Assembly (NCBI GenBank): GCA_965229765.1
Contig: CBDDJT010000004.1
Coordinates: 558,001-622,000 of the forward strand
Direction: 5' to 3'
Length of the DNA stretch: 64,000 bases
Source of the DNA: ASV31 sp965229765
Lineage (GTDB): Bacteria; Pseudomonadota; Alphaproteobacteria; Rhodobacterales; Rhodobacteraceae
Of the stretch, positions 44,975 through 54,416 are shown piece after piece. The number at the start of each line of letters is the position of its first letter. The first letter of the stretch is position 1. A program made the position numbers and the translations under genes. The notes beneath the pieces were generated by a model, which had not been told where the DNA came from, made no database searches, and saw only the letters and a list, made by a program, of their open reading frames with translations.

Positions 44975-45077
44975 GCACCTATTCGCGGTGAAACGGGCTT
45001 TCGTTCACGAATTCGCCATGTTTTTATCCATTCTACGTGAAATAGCCCACTTAGGCATAAAAAGGTGTGAGGCAAGC

Positions 45078-45974
45078 ATGGGGCGAAAAGTAACAAAAGC
45101 GGTCTTTCCGGTGGCGGGCCTCGGGACGCGATTTCTTCCAGCGACCAAGTCTGTGCCGAAGGAGATCATGACGCTCGTCGATCGGCCCCTGATCCAGTAC
45201 GCCATCGACGAGGCCCGCGCGGCAGGGATCAAGGAGTTCATTTTTGTCACCTCGCGCGGAAAAAGCGCGCTGGAAGACTATTTTGACCACGCCCCCGAGC
45301 TGGAATCGGAATTGCGCAAGAAGGGCAAGGATGAGCTTCTGGAGATCCTGAAATCCACGAACATGGATTCAGGCGCAATCGCCTACATTCGCCAGCACAA
45401 GGCGCTGGGGCTTGGGCACGCGGTCTGGTGCGCGCGCCGCCTCATCTCGCCCAACGAGTCCTTTGCAGTGATCCTGCCTGACGACGTGATCGCGGCGGAA
45501 ACTCCATGTCTGCAACAGATGGTCGAGGCGTACGAGGAAACCGGCGGAAGCATGGTGGCCGCGATGGAGGTTCCGCCAGAAAAAGCCTCGGCCTATGGTG
45601 TTCTTGACGTGGCCGAGGACATGGGTTCGATGGTCTCGGTCAGGGGGATGGTGGAAAAACCACCGGTGGATGAAGCGCCATCCAACCTTGCCGTCATTGG
45701 CCGTTATATTCTGTCCAACACCGTTCTGCGCAATCTGAACAAGATCAAGAGCGGCTCTGGCGGCGAGATCCAGTTGACCGATGCGATCGCCGCCGAGATC
45801 AACGAGGGCCGCAATGTCTATGGCTACCGCTTCCGGGGTCAGCGGTTCGATTGTGGGTCCAAGGCCGGATTTCTGCAGGCCACAGTTGCGTTTGGCATGG
45901 CCCGAGAGGACCTGAAGGACGAATTCACCTCTTACCTGCATGACTTGCTGGCCGTGCAACGGGCAGCGCAGTAG
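45078..45974 (+). CDS. galU: UTP-glucose-1-phosphate uridylyltransferase
   Basis: Makes UDP-glucose, 298 residues. The ATG at 45078 follows GTGAGG. The nucleotidyltransferase motif is FPVAGLGTRFLPATKSVPKE; other family landmarks are ALGLGHAVWCAR, ILPDDVI and VEKP. It supplies UDP-glucose for galE and the nearby glycosyltransferases. Confidence 0.95.
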   Translation: MGRKVTKAVFPVAGLGTRFLPATKSVPKEIMTLVDRPLIQYAIDEARAAGIKEFIFVTSRGKSALEDYFDHAPELESELRKKGKDELLEILKSTNMDSGAIAYIRQHKALGLGHAVWCARRLISPNESFAVILPDDVIAAETPCLQQMVEAYEETGGSMVAAMEVPPEKASAYGVLDVAEDMGSMVSVRGMVEKPPVDEAPSNLAVIGRYILSNTVLRNLNKIKSGSGGEIQLTDAIAAEINEGRNVYGYRFRGQRFDCGSKAGFLQATVAFGMAREDLKDEFTSYLHDLLAVQRAAQ

Positions 45975-45989
45975 AGACTGGGGAAATTC

Positions 45990-46973
45990 GTGACCAATAT
46001 CCTGGTTACCGGCGGTGCGGGCTATATCGGCTCGCACGCCTGCAAGGTGTTGCGTGATGCGGGCTATGTGCCCGTCACCTATGACAACCTGTCCACCGGC
46101 TGGGCCGATGCCGTAAAGTTCGGCCCGTTCGAGCAGGGCGAGCTAAGCGATCGCGACCGTCTCGACAGGGTCTTTCGCGACTACCGGCCCGCCGCTGTCA
46201 TGCATTTCGCAGCGCTCAGCCTTGTCGGCGAAAGCATGCAGGATCCGGGCAAATATTGGTACAACAATGCATTCGGGTCACTTTGCCTGATCGAGGCCGC
46301 TGTTGCGGCAGGTTGCCTGAACTTTGTCTTCTCATCCACCTGTGCAACATACGGCGAACACGACAATGTAATGCTGGACGAAGGCTGCCCTCAGCATCCG
46401 ATCAATGCCTACGGCGCTTCCAAGCGCGCGATCGAGGACATCCTTGCCAATTTCGGCGAAAGTCATGGCCTGAACGCCGTCATCTTTAGGTACTTCAATG
46501 TTGCCGGCGCCGATCCTGATGGCGAAGTGGGTGAATTCCACCGCCCCGAGACCCACCTTATACCGCTGATGCTCGACGCTATCGACGGCAAGCGCCCGGC
46601 GTTGACGGTCTTTGGTACTGATTACGATACGCCCGACGGCACCTGCATCCGGGACTATGTTCACGTCATGGACCTTGTCGATGCCCACGTTCTGGGTCTG
46701 AAGTGGCTGGAAGCCGGCAAGGAAAGCCGTGTCTTCAACCTGGGGACGGGGCATGGTTTCTCGGTGCGCGAAGTCATCGAGAAAAGCAGCGCGGTGACGA
46801 ACCGTGCTGTCCCGATCGAAGAAGGCGACCGGCGTCCTGGTGACTGCACGAGGCTTGTATCGGGCAGTGTTCGTGCTGGCGAAGAACTTGGCTGGCATCC
46901 GCATCGCTCCACGCTTGAAACCATGATTGCCGATGCCTGGCGCTGGCACCAAACCGGTCAATACGATCGCTGA
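45990..46973 (+). CDS. galE: UDP-glucose 4-epimerase
   Basis: Interconverts UDP-glucose and UDP-galactose, 327 residues, starting at a GTG. The NAD-binding motif is GGAGYIGSHACK, the catalytic Ser/Thr region is FSSTCATYGEH, and the YxxxK motif is YGASK. The C-terminal ELGWHP is also typical. It lies 15 bp after galU, and the pair supplies UDP-galactose for the glycan. Confidence 0.95.
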   Translation: MTNILVTGGAGYIGSHACKVLRDAGYVPVTYDNLSTGWADAVKFGPFEQGELSDRDRLDRVFRDYRPAAVMHFAALSLVGESMQDPGKYWYNNAFGSLCLIEAAVAAGCLNFVFSSTCATYGEHDNVMLDEGCPQHPINAYGASKRAIEDILANFGESHGLNAVIFRYFNVAGADPDGEVGEFHRPETHLIPLMLDAIDGKRPALTVFGTDYDTPDGTCIRDYVHVMDLVDAHVLGLKWLEAGKESRVFNLGTGHGFSVREVIEKSSAVTNRAVPIEEGDRRPGDCTRLVSGSVRAGEELGWHPHRSTLETMIADAWRWHQTGQYDR

Positions 46974-48204
46974 GCCTCTGGCCCGCTGCCTCGATGTGAC
47001 ACGGCTGGTGTCACGAGTGGGCCGCGGCCCTCACACGGGTATTGATCGGGTGGAACAGGCATATCTGGACCACTTTCTGACGCTGCCCGCGCCGTTGTAT
47101 CTGCTCTGCCGGACCGCTTTTGGATATGTGCTGCTGGACAGGGTCGGGGCCGGCCTTCTTGCATCGCGATTGGACGGAACAACACCCTGGGGTCCGGTGG
47201 ATCTGGCGAGCATTCTCTCACGCAAGCTGACTGCGCCAAGGCGCAGGGCTGAAGCCGATCTGCGACGCCTGTCGCTTGCCCGCGCGCGCCGCGGCAGGCT
47301 GGGACGAATGCTGCAAGCACATCTTCCCGCCGGCACCGCCTATCTGAACGTCGGGCACAGTAACCTCGGACAAGATGTGCTCGATGCCTGGCGCAGGGTT
47401 CCGGATGCCCGGGTGGCCGTGATGGTGCATGATACAATTCCACTGGATTTCCCCCAGTTTCAAAGGCCGGGCACCCCACAGCGCTTCGAGTCAATGCTGC
47501 GCCGTGTCGGAGAGTGCGCCGACCTTGTCATATACACCTCTGCTGTTACCCGCGCGGCGGCCGAGACGTGGTTCGCACGCTGGAACCGCGTTCCGCCCGC
47601 GATCGTGGCGCATCTTGGCGTGGCGCCCGCACCGCCGGAACCCGCAAAGCTTATGCCGGGCCTGCCCTTGTCGCGTCCCTACTTCGTGGCCCTAGGCACC
47701 ATCGAACCCCGCAAGAACCACGCGCTTTTGCTCGATGTCTGGGACGCGCTTGCGAAAGAGCTGGCGCCAGAGGATCTGCCCAGCCTTATCATCGTGGGAA
47801 CACGAGGCTGGGAAAACAAGGAGGTGTTCCACCGGCTTGACGCCCTTTCGCCAGACGCTGGCATCTTCGAGCGCGCGAACCTGCCCGATGGCGCTGTCAC
47901 CGCCCTCATCGATGGGGCCGCGGCGCTATTGTTTCCAAGTCGTGCAGAGGGCTACGGACTGCCACCGATGGAGGCGGCGGCCCGGGGAACCACCACAATT
48001 TGTGCCAACTTGCCGGTTTATCGCGAGGTTCTTGGCGATTACCCCGTTTACGCGGACCCAGACGATGTGTACTTTTGGAAACAATCAATACGAAACTTGG
48101 CGGAGAGCATGCAGGCAGGGCAGAGCGGGGACGGAACCAGGCGCGTTCCACCTGATCTCCCGGATTGGTCGTCACACTTCAGGGTTGTTCTCGCCCGGAC
48201 GTGA
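46927..48204 (+). CDS. Family 1/4 glycosyltransferase
   Basis: A GT-B type transferase of up to 425 residues. The C-terminal nucleotide-sugar domain has LGTIEPRKNHALLL (about 258-271), FPSRAEGYGLPPMEA (about 338-352) and the donor-binding Glu. An N-terminal GIDRVEQAYLDHF segment is typical of mannosyltransferase-like members. The frame overlaps the 3' end of galE by 47 bp. The true start could be somewhat further in, but no clear ribosome binding site decides it. Confidence 0.83.
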   Translation: MPMPGAGTKPVNTIAEPLARCLDVTRLVSRVGRGPHTGIDRVEQAYLDHFLTLPAPLYLLCRTAFGYVLLDRVGAGLLASRLDGTTPWGPVDLASILSRKLTAPRRRAEADLRRLSLARARRGRLGRMLQAHLPAGTAYLNVGHSNLGQDVLDAWRRVPDARVAVMVHDTIPLDFPQFQRPGTPQRFESMLRRVGECADLVIYTSAVTRAAAETWFARWNRVPPAIVAHLGVAPAPPEPAKLMPGLPLSRPYFVALGTIEPRKNHALLLDVWDALAKELAPEDLPSLIIVGTRGWENKEVFHRLDALSPDAGIFERANLPDGAVTALIDGAAALLFPSRAEGYGLPPMEAAARGTTTICANLPVYREVLGDYPVYADPDDVYFWKQSIRNLAESMQAGQSGDGTRRVPPDLPDWSSHFRVVLART

Positions 48205-48255
48205 CGGCGGCCATTCGGTGGGGTGTCTGCCGGTTTGCGTCCATAGAAGACGCAC

Positions 48256-49266
48256 GTGAAGCCCTTGCAATCATACCGGCTGCGGCTGCAGCGCAAGCGT
48301 TGGCGCCTCAGGGCGTTCAGAAAGCGGCGCCAGCTAAAGCCTGTGGTGCTGCGCACCGAACAGGTGGGCCGCGACGATATCCTGCTATTTACGGTGCTTC
48401 GCAACGAGCGTGTCCGCCTCGACTACTTCCTGAAGTATTATCGTGACATGGGTGTGAGCCATTTCTTTATCGTCGATAACGATTCGGACGATGGCAGTCG
48501 TGAATTTCTGGCCGCCCAGCCTGACGTGTCGATCTGGACGACAAAACGCAGCTACAAGCGCGCAAAATTCGGGATAGATTGGCTGAATTGGCTTCAATCG
48601 AAATACGCCCATGGCCACTGGACGCTGACCGTCGATGTGGACGAATTCCTTGTCTATCCGTTCTGCGACACACGCCCTCTGCGTGCATTGACGGACTGGC
48701 TTGACGCGTCTTCGATCCGGTCTTTCAGCGCGATGCTTCTGGACATGTATCCGAAGGGTCCGATCGATGCCCAGACCTATCGCGAAGGTCAGGACCCACT
48801 GGAAATCGCGTCATGGTTCGATTCCGGCAACTACACGATCGCCCGCAACCACAAGTATGGAAACCTCTGGATACAGGGCGGTGCCCGCGCGAGAGCCTTC
48901 TTCGCCGAACGCCCAGAACGGGCGCCCGCGCTGAACAAGATTCCACTGGTGAAGTGGCGCCGCCCTTACGCCTTTATCAGTTCGACCCATACTTTGTTGC
49001 CACGCGGCCTGAACCTCGTGTTCGATGAATGGGGGGGGGAAAAAGCGTCGGGCTGTCTTCTGCACGCCAAGTTTCTTGACACGTTCAAAGAGAAATCGGC
49101 CGAGGAACTGACGCGGCGCCAGCATTATGCCAACAGCTATGAATACCGCTCTTACGCAAGCAAACTGGTGGAAAAGCCGGATCTCTGGTGCAAGTGGTCC
49201 GAGAAATACATCAACTGGCGCCAGCTAGAAATACTGGGGATCATGTCGCGGGGAAATTGGGCATGA
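48256..49266 (+). CDS. Family 2-like glycosyltransferase (Glyco_tranf_2_4 type)
   Basis: A 336-residue protein with a basic N-terminus. The GT-A core is LRNERVRLDYFLKYYRDMGV (about 48-67), FFIVDNDSDDGS and the DxD motif in LTVDVDEFLVYP. Family members often act on bacterial surface glycans. Its last four bases overlap the next gene, so the two are coupled. Confidence 0.82.
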   Translation: MKPLQSYRLRLQRKRWRLRAFRKRRQLKPVVLRTEQVGRDDILLFTVLRNERVRLDYFLKYYRDMGVSHFFIVDNDSDDGSREFLAAQPDVSIWTTKRSYKRAKFGIDWLNWLQSKYAHGHWTLTVDVDEFLVYPFCDTRPLRALTDWLDASSIRSFSAMLLDMYPKGPIDAQTYREGQDPLEIASWFDSGNYTIARNHKYGNLWIQGGARARAFFAERPERAPALNKIPLVKWRRPYAFISSTHTLLPRGLNLVFDEWGGEKASGCLLHAKFLDTFKEKSAEELTRRQHYANSYEYRSYASKLVEKPDLWCKWSEKYINWRQLEILGIMSRGNWA

Positions 49267-50963
49267 CGACCGTGGGTTTCGTCATGCTGGTACACACCGC
49301 GTTCGACCGGGCTGCGCAAGTCGCGCGGCATTGGGCGACCCGGGGGTGTCCCGTGGTAATCCACGTCGACAAACGCGTTCGCGCGGATGAGCTTTCGGAT
49401 TTCAAGGCCGATTTGAAAGACCTGACCAACATCAGGTTTTCCAAGCGCCACCGCTGTGAATGGGGGTCGTGGTCGCTGGTACGGGCGTCTCAGACCGCGT
49501 CCGAAACCATGCTCAATGACTTTCCAGATGTCACGCACGTGTTTCTGGCGTCCGGGTCCTGCCTGCCCCTGCGCCCAGTTGAAGAGCTGAAGAGATACCT
49601 AGAGGCGCGAAGTGGGACCGACTTCATCGAATCCGTGACGACCGAGGACGTGCCTTGGACGGTCGGCGGTCTGGATAGCGAGCGTTTCACACTTCACTTT
49701 CCGTTCTCTTGGCGGCAACAGCGCAAGCTGTTCGATGCCCACGTTGCCGTGCAGCGACGGCTGCGTATCCGCCGCCACATCCCGGAAGGACTGGTCCCGC
49801 ATCTTGGCAGCCAGTGGTGGTGCCTGACGCGGCGGACCCTGTCTGCGATCCTGCAATCCCCCCGGCGCAAGGCGTACGACGAATACTTCTCGAAGGTCTG
49901 GATCCCCGATGAAAGCTACTACCAGACCCTTGTCCGCCGCTATGCGCAAAGTGTGGAAAGCCGGTCCCTGACGCTTTCAAAGTTCGATTTCCAGGGCAAG
50001 CCGCACATCTTCTATGACGATCATCTGCAACTCCTGAGGCGGTCTGATTGCTTTGTGGCCCGCAAGATATGGCCGCACGCCGACCGTCTGTACAAAGCGT
50101 TTCTTGCGCCGTCGGCAGGGGTCGCCACGGGTGCAGAGCCAAACCCCGGAAAGATCGACCGCATCTTCGCCAAGGCGGTTGACCGGCGCACGAGGGGGCG
50201 ATCCGGTCTTTACATGCAAAGCCGCTTTCCCAATCCCGGCTGGGAGAACGGCAAGACCTGCGCGCCCTACTCCGTGTTCGAGGGATTTGCCGAGCTGTTC
50301 GAGGATTTCGAGGACTGGCTGTCGCGCGTCGTGGGCGCGCGCGTGCACGGCCATATTTATGCCGAAGATCGCGTGGAATTCGCCGGGCGGCATCCTGTCT
50401 ATGCCGGCTGCCTCTCGGACAGTGCCAATCTGCGGGACTATAATCCCGTTGCCTTCCTGACCAACCTGATCTGGAACACTCGCGGCGAAAGGCAGTGCTT
50501 CCAGTACGGCCCGCGCGACAACCAGGAACCCGCGGACTTCATGGCGACCGATTCCAACGCGCAGATCTCGGTGATTTCCGGCGCATGGTCTGTGCCTCTG
50601 TTCCGGTCGAACATGAACTTCGCCGATATCCGGCGCGAAGCGGCCAGGCTGCAAAAGATAGAGGCAGAGCACCTCGATCTTCTGAGATCCCCTCACACAA
50701 AAGCCCGGGTGCGTATCTGGACGATGGCCGACTTTGTCGATTCACCGATGGAGCCGCTGCAAACCGTCATCGACGAGATCGGGTCACGGACGCTGCGTCG
50801 ACTGACCGAGGCGCCGCGCATGGTCGATCTGACGGGCTTTGGCCAGTTCCTTCAGAATCTCAAGAATCAGGGCATGCAGCCGCATCTGATGGGCGATTTC
50901 CCAAGTATCGAGGACTTGCCCGCCCCGGCGCCGCAACCGCGCAAGCCCTACCTGATCCGATAG
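49263..50963 (+). CDS. Family 14-type (core-2/I-branching-like) glycosyltransferase
   Basis: This 566-residue protein starts MTTVGFVMLVHTAFD (ATG at 49263). The N-terminal 290 residues match the branching beta-1,6-GlcNAc-transferase-like family: VVIHVDKRV, CEWGSWSLVRASQTA, FLASGSCLPLRP and SQWWCLTRRTL, then WIPDESYYQTL. The C-terminal 270 residues are an extra domain of unknown function. It precedes the sulfotransferase gene by 3 bp. Confidence 0.82.
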   Translation: MTTVGFVMLVHTAFDRAAQVARHWATRGCPVVIHVDKRVRADELSDFKADLKDLTNIRFSKRHRCEWGSWSLVRASQTASETMLNDFPDVTHVFLASGSCLPLRPVEELKRYLEARSGTDFIESVTTEDVPWTVGGLDSERFTLHFPFSWRQQRKLFDAHVAVQRRLRIRRHIPEGLVPHLGSQWWCLTRRTLSAILQSPRRKAYDEYFSKVWIPDESYYQTLVRRYAQSVESRSLTLSKFDFQGKPHIFYDDHLQLLRRSDCFVARKIWPHADRLYKAFLAPSAGVATGAEPNPGKIDRIFAKAVDRRTRGRSGLYMQSRFPNPGWENGKTCAPYSVFEGFAELFEDFEDWLSRVVGARVHGHIYAEDRVEFAGRHPVYAGCLSDSANLRDYNPVAFLTNLIWNTRGERQCFQYGPRDNQEPADFMATDSNAQISVISGAWSVPLFRSNMNFADIRREAARLQKIEAEHLDLLRSPHTKARVRIWTMADFVDSPMEPLQTVIDEIGSRTLRRLTEAPRMVDLTGFGQFLQNLKNQGMQPHLMGDFPSIEDLPAPAPQPRKPYLIR

Positions 50964-50966
50964 CCC

Positions 50967-52397
50967 ATGCCCGGTCGCTTCGAATACTTCATCCTGCTGG
51001 CAGAGATGCGGACCGGGTCCAATTTCCTGGAGGAGTCGATCAACGCGTTTCCCGGCCTGACCTGCCATGGAGAGCTGTTCAACCCGCATTTCATTGGCCA
51101 TGCCAACACAACGCAGTTGCACGGGATTACACTGCCCCAGCGCGAAGCGAACCCCGTCGCGCTGCTGGACCGGGTTCGCTCGGGCACGCAGGGCATGTCC
51201 GGTTTTCGCTTCTTTCACGATCACGATCCCCGGATCCTGGTACACTGTCTTCCAGACCCGGCTTGCGCCAAGATCATTCTGACGCGCAACCCGATCGACA
51301 GTTACGTGTCCTTGAAGATCGCGGGCCGCACGGGGCAATGGCGGCTCAAGGATCTCAAGAACGCCAAAAGCGCGCGTATCGCCTTTGACACCGAGGAGTT
51401 CCTTGGCCATCTGGATTCGCTCCAGGCTTTTCAGCTGCGGCTGCTCTACGGATTGCAGACCACCGGCCAAGCCGCATTCTACATTGGCTACGACGATCTT
51501 GCCGACACCGATGTCCTGAACGGGATGGCCCGATTTCTGGGTGTCTCTGAACGCATCGACAAACCGGCGACGCAGACCAAGGTGCAGAACCCGCAGGCGC
51601 TGGCGGACAAGGTCACGAATTTTGACGAGCTTGCACGGGCGCTTGCGCGACTCGACAGGTTCGACCTCACCCGGACGCCCAATTTCGAACCACGCCGGGG
51701 CCCCGCTGTGCCCGCCTACGTGGCGGCGGCCGGTGCACCGCTTCTGTTTCAGCCGGTGCGTGCCGGGGTCGAACCACAGGTCAACCGATGGCTGGCAGCA
51801 CTGGGGGACGCACCGGGTCTCGTGGGTGACTTCACGCAGAAGACCCTGCGCCAATGGAAACGCAAGGTCGGCCAGCACCGCAGCTTCACCGTCGTGCGTC
51901 ATCCGGTGCCGCGGCTATATTCGGCGTTCTGCCAGTATATCCTTCGCACCGGCACCGGAAGCTACCCCGAGATTCGCCAGACCCTGCGCGCCACATACAA
52001 GCTGCCGATACCCGAGGACGGTCCGGGCCCGGACTTTGGACCTGACGACATGCGCAAGGCATTCCTGGCTTTCGCGTCCTTCGTGAAGGGAAACCTTGGC
52101 GGTCAGACCGGCATTCGCGTGGATCCTGCATGGGCGTCTCAGGATGCGATGGTTCAGGGGCTGGCCCAGTTTGCCTTGCCCGACATGGTGCTGCGCGCAG
52201 AATCCCTGGCCTTTGGCCTTGACCAGCTGTGCGCGCAGGTCGGTGTGCCCACAGCACCCTTGCCAGAGGCCGCGGTAGACGGGCCCATTGGTCTGGAACG
52301 GGTCTACAACGACGAGGTAGAGGCCGCAGTACGTGCCGCCTATCAGCGGGACTACATGACGTTCGGCTATGGTCGCTGGGGTGATCAGAACCCCTAG
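50967..52397 (+). CDS. Two-domain sulfotransferase
   Basis: A 476-residue protein. The N-terminal half (1-240) is a sulfotransferase of the Stf0/NodH type. AEMRTGSNFLEESINAF (about 12-28) is the PAPS 5'-phosphosulfate loop, and LTRNPIDSYVSLKIA (about 109-123) holds the 3'-phosphate-binding Arg and Ser. The C-terminal half (250-476) again has a sulfotransferase-like 3'-phosphate motif (VVRHPVPRLYSAF), but its first loop is degenerate (PVRAGVEPQVNRW). It probably adds sulfate to the polysaccharide of this region. The second half may be a second active or a remnant domain. Confidence 0.8.
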   Translation: MPGRFEYFILLAEMRTGSNFLEESINAFPGLTCHGELFNPHFIGHANTTQLHGITLPQREANPVALLDRVRSGTQGMSGFRFFHDHDPRILVHCLPDPACAKIILTRNPIDSYVSLKIAGRTGQWRLKDLKNAKSARIAFDTEEFLGHLDSLQAFQLRLLYGLQTTGQAAFYIGYDDLADTDVLNGMARFLGVSERIDKPATQTKVQNPQALADKVTNFDELARALARLDRFDLTRTPNFEPRRGPAVPAYVAAAGAPLLFQPVRAGVEPQVNRWLAALGDAPGLVGDFTQKTLRQWKRKVGQHRSFTVVRHPVPRLYSAFCQYILRTGTGSYPEIRQTLRATYKLPIPEDGPGPDFGPDDMRKAFLAFASFVKGNLGGQTGIRVDPAWASQDAMVQGLAQFALPDMVLRAESLAFGLDQLCAQVGVPTAPLPEAAVDGPIGLERVYNDEVEAAVRAAYQRDYMTFGYGRWGDQNP

Positions 52398-52398
52398 G

Positions 52399-52863
52399 TC
52401 AGGCCGCCTGGCTGGCTGGTGATTCTGTCAGGATCGTATGCAGGATCGCCGGATCCGTGTTCGAGCGCAGCTTGGCGCAGATGCCCGGATCTCGCAGCGT
52501 CCGAGAAACAAGCGCCAGCGCCTTCAGGTGATCCACCCCTGATGTCTGCGGCGCAAAAAGCGCAAAGACAAGATCGACCGGCTGGCGATCCACAGCGTCG
52601 AAATCAAGCGGTTTCTCGATCCGGAGAAACAGCCCAACGACAGAGTCGATCTCTGGCAGCCGGGCGTGGGGCAAGGCGACCCCATTGCCAACGCCGGTCG
52701 GACCGAGCGATTCCCGCTCTTGCAAGGCATCGACTACCTCGGAACTGTTGAACCCGTACACGCCAAAGGCGATCTCTCCCAGGTCCTGGAAAAGGCGTTT
52801 CTTGCTGGACAGGCCCGCAAAGATGCGGACAGCCGAAGGCTTCAGTATGGTTGAAAGTTCCAT
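52399..52863 (-). CDS. ptsN: PTS IIA-like nitrogen-regulatory protein PtsN
   Basis: This 154-residue phosphocarrier of the nitrogen PTS has its phosphorylated His at 66 (NGVALPHARLP). The family block RESLGPTGVGNG is intact. The lptB-hpf-ptsN gene order is common in alphaproteobacteria. It ends 1 bp from the convergent sulfotransferase stop, marking the edge of the polysaccharide region. Confidence 0.95.
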   Translation of the reverse strand: MELSTILKPSAVRIFAGLSSKKRLFQDLGEIAFGVYGFNSSEVVDALQERESLGPTGVGNGVALPHARLPEIDSVVGLFLRIEKPLDFDAVDRQPVDLVFALFAPQTSGVDHLKALALVSRTLRDPGICAKLRSNTDPAILHTILTESPASQAA

Positions 52864-52899
52864 GCGTCCCGTCTGTCAGTTCGGGGAAAGACCGTGGTG

Positions 52900-53475
52900 T
52901 CAGCCGTTCTTGTTGGGGTCGATCCAGCCGATGTTCCCGTCGTCCCGGCGATACACCACGTTCACTCCATCGTGTCGATCGTTCCGGAACACCAGAAGCG
53001 GTGCGCCAGCAAGCTCCATCTGCATCACTGCTTCACCGACCGAGAAGGATGGAATCTTGGTTTCCATCTCGGCGATGATGATCGGCTGCAGGCTTTCGGG
53101 TTCGTTTTCTTCCGCCTCGTCCGATGCGGCGAGGATATACGAAGAGCCGCCGAAAGTTTCAACCGGCTGTGCGCGATCGCGATGATGGTCTTTCAGCCGC
53201 CGTTTGTAGCGGCGCAGCTGTTTCTCCATCTTCTCGCGGCAGGATTCGAAAGCGGCATAGATCTCGTGGGCATGACCCTTGGCCTGCGAGGTCAGACCGG
53301 TCGAAAGATGGATTACGGCTTCGCAGACGAATTCTGCCCCGCTCTTTGAAAACACCACGTTTGCGTCCGTCGGGCGTTCTGCGTACTTGGCCACCACATC
53401 GTCCAGTTCCGTCCGGACATGTGTCTGAAGCGCTTCGCCGACGTCGATCTGTTTGCCGCTGATCTGGTATTGCAT
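52900..53475 (-). CDS. hpf: Ribosome hibernation promoting factor, long form
   Basis: A 191-residue HPF from MQYQISGKQIDVGEAL (ATG at 53475, GGAG before it); the longer frame to 53565 is not supported. The N-terminal S30AE domain covers residues 1-105. The C-terminal dimerisation domain follows a linker and has VGEAVMQMELAGAPLLVFRN and DDGNIGWIDPN. It dimerises 70S ribosomes to 100S in stationary phase. It lies upstream of ptsN. Confidence 0.93.
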   Translation of the reverse strand: MQYQISGKQIDVGEALQTHVRTELDDVVAKYAERPTDANVVFSKSGAEFVCEAVIHLSTGLTSQAKGHAHEIYAAFESCREKMEKQLRRYKRRLKDHHRDRAQPVETFGGSSYILAASDEAEENEPESLQPIIIAEMETKIPSFSVGEAVMQMELAGAPLLVFRNDRHDGVNVVYRRDDGNIGWIDPNKNG

Positions 53476-53666
53476 TCTTTCTCCGCTCGCTCGCACCCGG
53501 TTCGCTTCCGGTTCTCCGGATGGCGTCCGCCGGCGCCTTCTGGGCCATTGAGCGGCGGGCTGCAAGGCGACATCTGATCCGATTGCCGCCCGTCATCTGC
53601 CACACGGCCCGTGGGATCATTTGGCGTCATAGCGCGCAGTTCTGTCAACTGGCCTGCCGCCGACCC

Positions 53667-54416
53667 CTACCTGCGAAAGCTTTCTCCAAGGTAGACGCGA
53701 CGCACGTTTTCATCGGCGACAACCTCGTCGGCGGAGCCGCTCATAAGAACCTTTCCGTCATGCAGGATGTATGCCCTGTCGACGATCTCCAGTGTCTCGC
53801 GCACGTTGTGGTCGGTGATGAGGACACCGATCCCCCGGTTCTTGAGTTCCGCCACAAGCGCGCGAATATCACCAACAGCAATCGGGTCGACCCCTGCGAA
53901 CGGTTCGTCCAGAAGCAGGTACTTTGGGTCGGCGGCAAGGCAGCGTGCGATCTCAACCCGCCGCCGTTCGCCCCCCGAAAGAGAGAGTGCGGACGAGTTG
54001 CGCAAGCGCCCGATGGAGAATTCCGTCAACAACTGCTCAAGCCGCCTTGCGCGCTCTTTCTTGTCCTTAACTGCAATCTCCAGGATCGCACGAATGTTCT
54101 CTTCGACCGTAAGTCCCCGGAAGATCGACATTTCCTGCGGGAGATAGCCGATTCCAAGCCGTGCACGGCGGTACATCGGCATGTAGGTGACATCCCGCCC
54201 ATCGATTCGCACTGCGCCACGTTCGGGGGTGATCAGGCCGGCGATCGCGTAAAAGGTCGTCGTCTTTCCGGATCCGTTCGGCCCCAGCAAAGCCACGACC
54301 TCACCCCGCTCAAGCGACATGCTTACGCCGCGTATCACGACCTTCTTGCGATACGCCTTCTCAAGACCCTCCACGCGCAGCCCGCCGGAAGGCACACCGG
54401 TGTCCGGCGCCGTCAT
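53667..54416 (-). CDS. lptB: LPS export ABC transporter ATPase LptB
   Basis: Energises lipopolysaccharide transport, 249 residues. Walker A is GPNGSGKTTT, the signature SLSGGERRR and Walker B LLLDEPFAGVDP. EGLEKAYRKKVVIRGVSM at the start is typical. It overlaps lptA by 4 bp. No rpoN gene lies between it and hpf; the 190-bp spacer shows no gene. Confidence 0.95.
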   Translation of the reverse strand: MTAPDTGVPSGGLRVEGLEKAYRKKVVIRGVSMSLERGEVVALLGPNGSGKTTTFYAIAGLITPERGAVRIDGRDVTYMPMYRRARLGIGYLPQEMSIFRGLTVEENIRAILEIAVKDKKERARRLEQLLTEFSIGRLRNSSALSLSGGERRRVEIARCLAADPKYLLLDEPFAGVDPIAVGDIRALVAELKNRGIGVLITDHNVRETLEIVDRAYILHDGKVLMSGSADEVVADENVRRVYLGESFRR

